Position numbers and translations under genes: made by a program. From Helicobacteraceae bacterium (GTDB taxonomy: Bacteria; Campylobacterota; Campylobacteria; Campylobacterales; Sulfurimonadaceae), in NCBI GenBank assembly GCA_027061425.1, contig JALSUN010000057.1, positions 1-13,553 of the forward strand: a stretch of DNA of 13,553 bases, read 5' to 3'. Below the pieces are notes generated by a model, which ran no database searches, had not been told where the DNA came from, and saw only the letters and a program-made list of their open reading frames with translations. Shown one piece after another: positions 5,267 through 11,786 of the stretch (positions within the stretch are counted from its first letter, which is position 1; each line of letters starts with the position of its first letter).

Positions 5267-8047
5267 TTAGAAAAGTGACCCTTCATAATGTCTCTTGAGT
5301 CCCATGGATAACTGCATCTTGTAGGCTTTTTCGATATCTTTTTTTGGAAGATGCAGGGACTTTTCTATGATGTTTAAAGTGACTCTTTTGTTGTAGCCCT
5401 GCGTCAGATAGCGGGGATGCTCCTCGATTTGACTGATGATCATGGCAACACAGCGTAACTTGCTCTTTTTGTTCTTATAGGCTTTATAGAGATCGATGTA
5501 ACACTCAACAGTATGTCGGGGCTGTTGAAGGATGCTTTTTCGAAACCAGTAGTCCGCTTTGTCAAGTGCTTTAAGATCGTTCATATAGATCTTTCCTAAA
5601 ATCCTGGCACTGTCGCTGCCGCCTTTTGCATACTCTTTTTTATACCAGTAGATGGCATGGGGGATATCATGGAGCTTGTCTTGATAAAGTAGGGCGATAT
5701 CAAAATACCTGTCATCATAATTTTTAGACTCTTTGTACCACTTTACAGCTTTTTTATACGCTTTTCTATCTTCATAATAACGTGCGAGACTGTAGGCGGC
5801 TTCATAAGCACTATCGGGCTGATGGAAGTTAAATACCTTTTTATTCCAGCGTACATATGCTTCTTCCTGACCTTCGACACCGTAGAGTTCATTAGCGATA
5901 CGTCGTGCCAGTTTGGCATCGATGAACTTTTGATCGATCAGTCTAACTTCAGGATATTGGGTGATGAGTTTGATAGCTGCATGAATGTCGCCTTTTTTGA
6001 GCGCTTTGATATAGGCATCGGTGATCTGTCGCGTAGGTTTTTTAAACTGGGCGTCCAGGTCACCGATGGCCTCTTGCATCTCTCCATTGTCCCAAACAGC
6101 AAGTTTTTCATACCAGACCTTGGCCTGATCGTAGTCATTGAGATAGCGGGCATAGATATCACCAATCATACGGGCCGCTCCTATGGCACCTTTTTGGTAC
6201 TTTTTGGTATAGAGCTCTATCAGTTGTTGATACTCTTTTTGTTCTAAAAGCTGATCTTTTATAGTTTGAAGTGCTTCCTCGTTTTGGACTTCAGGATGCT
6301 CTTGCAAAAGGGCTTTCATAGCTGTGGTGTTTCCCTTTTCTATGGCCTTTTTGTAGTACTCTATGGCCTTTTCTGTAGTATCTAAAGTATGATCGTAAAG
6401 CAGGGCGAGGGCATATTCGCCAACACCATCTTCTATCTTCTCTGCTGCTGTTAGAAACCAGGGAACGGCCTTGTCGTACTGTTCTCTACTCGCATAGAGA
6501 TAGCCCAGATCGAGGGCTGCATTAAGATTACCGTACTTATAGGCTTCGAGTAGAACGTTCTCGTCCTCTTGGGAGAATTGATAGTCCGGATGCTCTTGGC
6601 GCTTCTTTCTGATCTGCATCTGTGGTGCCTGTATGGAGGGGTCGAGCTCTTTTTCTACAAAGTCTTGAACGTAGTGATCCTTATCGTCAGCATCGGGATA
6701 AGAACGTAAAAAAGTGATCAACGCCTCTTGGGTGTCATCACGCTCTTTTGTGTTTTGGAGCTGTATCAAGAGGGTCTCAATGAAACGATCTCTCTCATAT
6801 CCATTCAAGCCAAGCAGAGTGATCTTTAAAGAGAGGAGATTTTGGTAAGGGATGGGATGAATCTGAAGTAACCAGAGAAAGATACTTTCTTCCTTAGAGT
6901 ATGCAACTTCTGTATAGAGGGTGCCAAAACGCTGCTCATCATGGATGATGATCTCATCGAGCTGTGCTCCTGCCGCTATGAGTGCTTGAGCAGCTTGGAT
7001 ATGGTTATAGTGAATGGCATAACTTAAAGGGCTTACAGCACTATCTAGCGGACGTTGAAGATCGATAGTGTGGTACTTTAGCATCTCAGAGATGGCGGTG
7101 GCATTGTCAAGAGAGATGGCTTTCAGAAGGCAGAGACTCCCTTCGCACCTATGAAGTGGATGGATATCTTGATAGGGGTAGAAAGTATCGTTGAACAGAT
7201 CGATAAGAGCGACATCCAAAGCGCTCATATCCATGTCGGCATAGTCACGGGTAAGATGGGAGGTCTCTCCAATGTAGCTTTTGATGTGCATAAAAGTGAA
7301 GAAGCCATAAGTGATGAGACCAAGTAGCAGCAGGATGATGGCTGTGGATTTAAACTGTGCTCTGACATGATCTTCATCTTTATCGTAAAATTCCTGTGGT
7401 GTCTGATCTTCGTACCGCTTCGCTTCTACGATACGGAACTTCCACAGCAGCGCAAGGATACCAAGAAAGAGAAGGCTTTTAAAGAGGGAGATAGCTTCTT
7501 GATCATAAAGAGAGAGGGAGATGCCTATGACCAAAAGGCTAAAGAGTACTAGTGTTACGGTACCTATACGACTGATGATAAACTGTTTGTGTCTTGTCAG
7601 AGGCTGGTCATGTTTTTGTGCATATTTGGTGAGGGTTGTCTGAAAGGCCTCAAAAAAAGGGAGAGACTCCTTGGTGTTGTTGAAGAGATGGTGTATGGGG
7701 ATGGAGATCTTCTCTTTTTCCGTGAAGATGGTCAACTTGACTGAAGAACCTGTGGAGAGTGTATACCCCTTGATACTCTGAAAAGGAATCTCGAACTTTT
7801 TTTTGTCGAGCAGCAGTGACATACTGTCATGGTATAAGGTCGCTGCTGCAGGACGGACAAAAGATTTTTTCAACAAAAAAATCGTCAGAGGATAGCCAGC
7901 AAGCAGTATGATCATCAAAACGGCACTGCTTTGAGATTGTGCACTGGCTACCACTACTATAAGTGCAATCAGTATAATAAGACCGAACACGACATTAAGA
8001 GCGAGTTTTTTTGTATTGGTATAGTGAAAGGTGTAGTTCTTTTTCAT
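5267..8047 (-). CDS. Large membrane protein with ankyrin-like and Sel1/TPR-like repeats
   Basis: A 926-residue protein of unknown role, probably a membrane-anchored protein-interaction scaffold. Five hydrophobic spans lie at about 17-35, 42-60, 160-180, 187-203 and 234-254. The loop 61-159, rich in beta-prone sequence (LYHDSMSLLLDKKKFEIPFQSIKGY), resembles a bacterial PH-like domain. Basic residues in the N-terminus, the 61-159 loop and the 204-233 loop place these in the cytoplasm, so residues 255-926 should be periplasmic. Ankyrin-like helices lie near 304-365 (LSYAIHYNHIQAAQALIAAGA). Sel1/TPR-like repeats follow from about 500 to 850, for example AIEYYKKAIEKGN, QAKVWYEKLA, AVKWYKESKNYDDRYFDIALLY and AIYWYKKEYAKGGSDSARILGKIY. 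AGGT precedes the ATG by 5 bases. The gene is divergent from the repeat-protein operon. The repeat calls are firm; the PH-like call is weak. Confidence 0.88.
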   Translation of the reverse strand: MKKNYTFHYTNTKKLALNVVFGLIILIALIVVVASAQSQSSAVLMIILLAGYPLTIFLLKKSFVRPAAATLYHDSMSLLLDKKKFEIPFQSIKGYTLSTGSSVKLTIFTEKEKISIPIHHLFNNTKESLPFFEAFQTTLTKYAQKHDQPLTRHKQFIISRIGTVTLVLFSLLVIGISLSLYDQEAISLFKSLLFLGILALLWKFRIVEAKRYEDQTPQEFYDKDEDHVRAQFKSTAIILLLLGLITYGFFTFMHIKSYIGETSHLTRDYADMDMSALDVALIDLFNDTFYPYQDIHPLHRCEGSLCLLKAISLDNATAISEMLKYHTIDLQRPLDSAVSPLSYAIHYNHIQAAQALIAAGAQLDEIIIHDEQRFGTLYTEVAYSKEESIFLWLLQIHPIPYQNLLSLKITLLGLNGYERDRFIETLLIQLQNTKERDDTQEALITFLRSYPDADDKDHYVQDFVEKELDPSIQAPQMQIRKKRQEHPDYQFSQEDENVLLEAYKYGNLNAALDLGYLYASREQYDKAVPWFLTAAEKIEDGVGEYALALLYDHTLDTTEKAIEYYKKAIEKGNTTAMKALLQEHPEVQNEEALQTIKDQLLEQKEYQQLIELYTKKYQKGAIGAARMIGDIYARYLNDYDQAKVWYEKLAVWDNGEMQEAIGDLDAQFKKPTRQITDAYIKALKKGDIHAAIKLITQYPEVRLIDQKFIDAKLARRIANELYGVEGQEEAYVRWNKKVFNFHQPDSAYEAAYSLARYYEDRKAYKKAVKWYKESKNYDDRYFDIALLYQDKLHDIPHAIYWYKKEYAKGGSDSARILGKIYMNDLKALDKADYWFRKSILQQPRHTVECYIDLYKAYKNKKSKLRCVAMIISQIEEHPRYLTQGYNKRVTLNIIEKSLHLPKKDIEKAYKMQLSMGLKRHYEGSLF

Positions 8048-8077
8048 AGGTACCTGTGTGTTATTTAATTTTGTGTA

Positions 8078-8083
8078 ATTATA
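8078..8083 (-). promoter_or_regulatory. -10 box TATAAT of the Sel1-repeat membrane protein gene
   Basis: TATAAT on the minus strand, predicted to start transcription near 8071 and give a leader of about 24 bases containing the AGGT ribosome binding site. TTCAAA sits 17 bases upstream of it, a weak -35 candidate. Confidence 0.45.
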
Positions 8084-8161
8084 ATATTTATAGATAGTTA
8101 TTTGAATATTTTTTTGTTAAAAATGTGTAAATATAAGCTCTAAAACTCTAAAGGTGTATAA

Positions 8162-8185
8162 ATGAAACTTTTAACGTCAGCCTGA
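8162..8185 (+). other. Possible micro-ORF or remnant of a lost gene start
   Basis: AAAGGTG followed after a short spacer by ATG encodes only MKLLTSA before TGA. In the -1 frame from 8179, 19 hydrophobic codons follow (LTLTIVTIITS and on) before TAG at 8236-8238. Joined, they would read like a signal peptide. This may be the decayed start of a gene, a leader peptide, or chance in an AT-rich intergenic stretch. The 8048-8273 gap otherwise holds the two divergent promoters. Confidence 0.2.
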
Positions 8186-8225
8186 CTCTAACTATCGTGA
8201 CCATCATAACCTCCACAAGCTCTCT

Positions 8226-8231
8226 TATAAT
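8226..8231 (+). promoter_or_regulatory. -10 box TATAAT of the repeat-protein operon
   Basis: TATAAT on the plus strand, with expected transcription start near 8238 and a leader of about 36 AT-rich bases. The leader ends in a ribosome binding site (AGGT) 7 bases before the ATG at 8274. No -35 is evident. It faces away from the -10 box at 8078-8083. Confidence 0.5.
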
Positions 8232-8273
8232 TTATTAGATAATATAAAAAAATATTTATAAATAGGTAAAATT

Positions 8274-9650
8274 ATGCATATTAAGATTTTAGCTTTCTTC
8301 CTTTTTACAACACTTACAGTGTCTGCGTTAAGTGCTGATGATGCCAAACTGATGGCACAAGTGAGAAAAGATCCCTCTTCCATCGCTACTATTGAAAATC
8401 CCAGTCTAGAACTGCAACTTACAGCGGTAAAGCGCGATCTGGATGCCATCGCTTACATAAAGAAACCTGCATACAATGTTCAGATGTATGTTATTACAGA
8501 AGATCCAGCAGCAGCGAGGTCTATTCAAAACATGAGTGAGCGGGTGGCCTTGAATGTTGTGAGTATGGATCCCCATGCTATTGTCTATATGGAACATGCC
8601 AGTGATGCCGTGAAGTTTGCTGCTATCAAAGAGAATTCCGGTGCGATTGCGTGGATTAAAAACCCCAGTTGTGAGATGCAGATCAAAGCGATATCTGAAC
8701 CCACAAATGGAGCCATAGCGAATCAGATAGCAGAGATACTAAAGCCATGCAAAAGAGCGCAAATGGTCTCTGTAAGCTTGTATCCTGGGACTATCAATGA
8801 CATAGAGTTTCCAGACGAAGAGGTGAAGTTGACAGCCCTGCAGCACAATGGACGTCTGTTGGAATATATGATCGAGCCTGACGAGAAGTTGCAACTTGCG
8901 GCGGTGAGAAACAGTGGTTATGCCCTGAGATCCATCCCTTTTGCAACACGGAAAATACAAGAGTTGGCACTACAAAATAGTGGTTATGCCATACAATATG
9001 TTAAAGAGCAGACCCCAGAGCTGCAAATGATGGCCATAGATCAGAACCCCAAGTCGATCATTTACATGATAAACCCTTCTGAAGAGGTGATCGCGATCGC
9101 TCAAAAGGCGAAGGTCACGTTTCCCCCGCAAGTAGCAGGTAAAACCGAAGCGCAACTTTTAGAGATCGTTGGTAAAAACGGGATGAACATTATGTTTATA
9201 GACCATCCATCCAAGCCACTACAACTTAAAGCAGTGAAAGAAGATGGTTTTGCTCTTATACACATTCAAAATCCAGATGAAGAGGTTGTCAAAGCGGCCT
9301 TAAAACGCTCGTATGCCCGAGTTTACCCCATGATTGAAAACCCGAGTGAGGCGATCAAACGTGCGACTGTGGAGGTGAGAAAGAGTGCCATCCATTTTAT
9401 CAAAAATCCAAGTATAGCGTTGCAAAGGTTGGCGCTGGACTTTCGTGGGTATGGACTTCACGACATGCCTGACGCTGCTGAAGAGATACAACTTGCTGCC
9501 GTTGAAAAAGATGGGCGACATATACGGTTTATTAAAAACCCGAGTCTGAAGGTGCAGTTGGCTGCAGTCAAAGAGCGTACAGATGCGCTGGAGTATATGA
9601 ATGTTGCACCAGACCCTGTTGTTTTAGCTTATGTTGAAGGAAAAAAGTAA
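8274..9650 (+). CDS. Secreted solenoid protein with about 19 repeats of 22 residues (DUF4116-like)
   Basis: A 458-residue exported protein of unknown function. Residues 1-21 form a signal peptide with cleavage expected after ALSA. The mature protein is almost wholly an array of about 19 units of 22 residues with a consensus close to P-S-E-E-V-Q-L-A-A-V-K-x-x-G-x-A-I-x-Y-I-K-N. Clear examples begin at residues 43, 181, 202, 312, 334 and 423. Unit 12 (about 268-289) is degenerate. Each unit is probably a short helical pair, giving an extended solenoid; the pattern resembles DUF4116-type repeats. The only two mature cysteines, C133 and C159, lie at nearly equivalent places in adjacent units and could form a disulfide. 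It is the first gene of the operon, with its own promoter and AGGT ribosome binding site. Its stop overlaps the next ATG (TAATG). No catalytic motif was seen. Confidence 0.88.
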   Translation: MHIKILAFFLFTTLTVSALSADDAKLMAQVRKDPSSIATIENPSLELQLTAVKRDLDAIAYIKKPAYNVQMYVITEDPAAARSIQNMSERVALNVVSMDPHAIVYMEHASDAVKFAAIKENSGAIAWIKNPSCEMQIKAISEPTNGAIANQIAEILKPCKRAQMVSVSLYPGTINDIEFPDEEVKLTALQHNGRLLEYMIEPDEKLQLAAVRNSGYALRSIPFATRKIQELALQNSGYAIQYVKEQTPELQMMAIDQNPKSIIYMINPSEEVIAIAQKAKVTFPPQVAGKTEAQLLEIVGKNGMNIMFIDHPSKPLQLKAVKEDGFALIHIQNPDEEVVKAALKRSYARVYPMIENPSEAIKRATVEVRKSAIHFIKNPSIALQRLALDFRGYGLHDMPDAAEEIQLAAVEKDGRHIRFIKNPSLKVQLAAVKERTDALEYMNVAPDPVVLAYVEGKK

Positions 9651-11038
9651 TGCAAAAGATAGGGATAGTGTCACTGTTTTTACTACTGGTGTTTAACGGT
9701 TGTAGTGGGCAGCCTAAAGCTGATGAGAAGAGAGACGTTCAAGTGAAGACTGCATCTGAAAGGGCTTCTCAACCCGCTACAGATGGTCTCTCCGTGATTG
9801 ATGTTTTTCATACCGATCAGGCATTTGCCGCACTGCGCTCTGATGGTGTGGTTGTCTGCTGGGGCAACAGACAGATGGAGCATCAGGCAGAAAAAGTAGA
9901 AGATGAATTAAAAGAGGTGGTGCAGATCTACAGTACCGCTTCCACCTTTGCTGCCGTTACCAAAGAGAAGAGACTGTTCACCTGGGGCACAGAGAGAGCG
10001 GAGTGGGCAAGAGACAGTGATGTCGTAGCAGTGACTACGACGAAGTCAGCATTTGCAGCGCTCCATTCAGATGGTAGTTTAAAAGTTTGGGGCTCTCCTG
10101 TATATGGTGGCTCACTCTACCTTCCACTACTCCCTGCAAAGGTCAAAAAAGTATATGCCAACCATAACACTTTTGTCGCTGTTTTAGAAAATGGTGCTCT
10201 TTTTGAGTGGGGTGGTTCCAGTGATGGTAGGTTGGTGATGGATGGAGATCAAAATCTTAGCGATGTGAAAGAACTTGTAAGTACCTCTGACGCTTTTTCT
10301 GTACTTAAAAACGATGGTACCGTCTTTTCATGGGGACGTCCACACTATGGTGGTGACAACAGTCACCTCGTGCTTAAAAATGTCATAAAACTTTATAGCA
10401 ACAATTATGCTTTTGCCGCACTGCTGCAAGATGGTAGTGTTCAGACCTGGGGTAATGAAGAAGCCGGCGGCAACAGCGATTATGTGAGACTTACAGATGT
10501 CAAAGAGATCTACCACACCATAGGTGCCTTTGCGGCACTGAAAACGGATGGCTCTGTTGTCACCTGGGGTTCAGAAGAAGCGGGAGGAAACTCAAAGTTT
10601 GTTGACATCGGTTCAGATGTACGGGCTGTTTACAGCACGGACATGGCTTTTGGTGCGATTAAAAAAGATGGCTCTGCGGTGTTTTGGGGAAAAGGATTTT
10701 TTATCTATCCTCACGATATGGAACCTAAAAACAGTGTTTCAACCCCCTTTGGTCTCCATAAAAACTATGTTGAAGGTGGTGCAGTTACGATGTTTTCTAC
10801 TAAAGATTCATTTGCCGTCTTAAAAGAGGATGGCTCGGTAGAGACACTAGGCAGTGAGACTTATAAGGGAAACGATCTCTCTGAAAATGTGGTGAAGATT
10901 TATAGCAACAGAGGTGCTTTTGTGGCTTTTAAAAGAGACAAGGAACCTGTAGCTTGGGGCAAACGGCATTATGGTTCCAACATCTATGGTGTCGCTCACC
11001 TGCTCAATCCAGATGCCTATAAAAAAGAGGTACAGTGA
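9650..11038 (+). CDS. Lipoprotein with ten RCC1-like repeats
   Basis: A 462-residue predicted lipoprotein of unknown function. Residues 1-17 are a signal with a slightly unusual lipobox (VFNGC, lipidated Cys18). Ser19 follows, which by the E. coli rule favours the outer membrane. A linker to about residue 48 precedes ten repeats of about 40 residues with the core aFAALksDGsVvtWG; the WG pairs are near 71, 112, 147, 187, 228, 267, 306, 346 and 436, with a degenerate LG at 400. The segment between repeats often contains GG and ends in nVkxIYS. The pattern is that of RCC1-like repeats, so a beta-propeller is likely; ten copies are more than the seven of classical RCC1. GAAGGAA precedes the ATG, which overlaps the upstream stop by one base, indicating translational coupling. 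No enzyme motif was seen. Confidence 0.88.
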   Translation: MQKIGIVSLFLLLVFNGCSGQPKADEKRDVQVKTASERASQPATDGLSVIDVFHTDQAFAALRSDGVVVCWGNRQMEHQAEKVEDELKEVVQIYSTASTFAAVTKEKRLFTWGTERAEWARDSDVVAVTTTKSAFAALHSDGSLKVWGSPVYGGSLYLPLLPAKVKKVYANHNTFVAVLENGALFEWGGSSDGRLVMDGDQNLSDVKELVSTSDAFSVLKNDGTVFSWGRPHYGGDNSHLVLKNVIKLYSNNYAFAALLQDGSVQTWGNEEAGGNSDYVRLTDVKEIYHTIGAFAALKTDGSVVTWGSEEAGGNSKFVDIGSDVRAVYSTDMAFGAIKKDGSAVFWGKGFFIYPHDMEPKNSVSTPFGLHKNYVEGGAVTMFSTKDSFAVLKEDGSVETLGSETYKGNDLSENVVKIYSNRGAFVAFKRDKEPVAWGKRHYGSNIYGVAHLLNPDAYKKEVQ

Positions 11039-11748
11039 TGCGACGATATATACTCAGCTTTTTACTACTGTATAACACACTCCATGCATATGTACTCGCC
11101 ACATCACTTGAGAGTAATGTCACAACACAAAGTAGCATAGAAGAGTCTATCTCTTTTAGCGTCAAGCTTGTAAACAGAGAAAAAGATGGAAGCAAGCAAA
11201 AAATTACCAAACTTTCCCCAGAGCAAAAAGCCCATACACGCTGGCGGGTAACCTATAAAAATGATCGATATACTGATAATGAGGCCAAAGAGTATCTGCC
11301 TAAAGAAGATGAGATCAGTGCTGATGGTCTGCGTTTGACACTTAAAGTGAACCATAAAAACATCTACAAGTATCTTGAAGTGAGTTTTGATCTTGATGGC
11401 GGGGGGAGAGATGTTCATCAGTTGAATAGTTATCAAACGATTTCTACAACCATTAAAATCAAACGCAAGGTGACCATAGAAGACATTGTGGTTGGTTACA
11501 GTTCAAACAGTAGTTTGTGCAAAAAAGAAGGTGATGAACCACCACATGTTATTGTGGAGTTGGTCTATGACATCTACAACCGTTTACGAAACAGTGAAAG
11601 AGAGCGGCTTCGCTGGAAGATCGATGGAGTAGATGCACCGCAGTACAACGGCAAAGAGTATTTTATCTTCCCTCTCGACAGAGAATATACATTTAAGGCC
11701 TATTTTGAAGGCAGAGAAGATGAGGCAGTCTCTTCGACGGTGCATTAG
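11038..11748 (+). CDS. Secreted protein with two possible beta-sandwich units, unknown function
   Basis: A 236-residue exported protein I do not recognise. The signal peptide covers residues 1-17 (cleavage after LHA). Two stretches look alike: HTRWRVTYKNDRY followed by LRLTLKV and LEVSFDLDG (about 67-121), and LRWKIDGVDAPQYNGKEY followed by YTFKAYFEG (about 191-225). Both show an RW start, a strand-turn-strand pattern and an aromatic-rich last strand, as in Ig/PKD-like sandwiches; this is a weak inference. The start is taken as ATG at 11038, which overlaps the preceding TGA by one base and lies 7 bases after AGAGG. A GTG at 11035 in the same frame is possible but too close to the ribosome binding site. 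An exact 8-base tandem duplication (ATTAGACA, 11744-11759) covers the stop codon. Confidence 0.75.
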   Translation: MRRYILSFLLLYNTLHAYVLATSLESNVTTQSSIEESISFSVKLVNREKDGSKQKITKLSPEQKAHTRWRVTYKNDRYTDNEAKEYLPKEDEISADGLRLTLKVNHKNIYKYLEVSFDLDGGGRDVHQLNSYQTISTTIKIKRKVTIEDIVVGYSSNSSLCKKEGDEPPHVIVELVYDIYNRLRNSERERLRWKIDGVDAPQYNGKEYFIFPLDREYTFKAYFEGREDEAVSSTVH

Positions 11749-11786
11749 ACAATTAGACAGATCAAAATCAATAGAGGAAAGAGCGT

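Noticed and set aside
5822..6247. Plus-strand 141-codon ORF
   Set aside because: It lies wholly inside the Sel1-repeat gene on the opposite strand and its composition is that of an antisense shadow.
11744..11759. Tandem ATTAGACA octamers as a regulatory site
   Set aside because: They cover a stop codon within an operon and are best explained as a tiny chance duplication.
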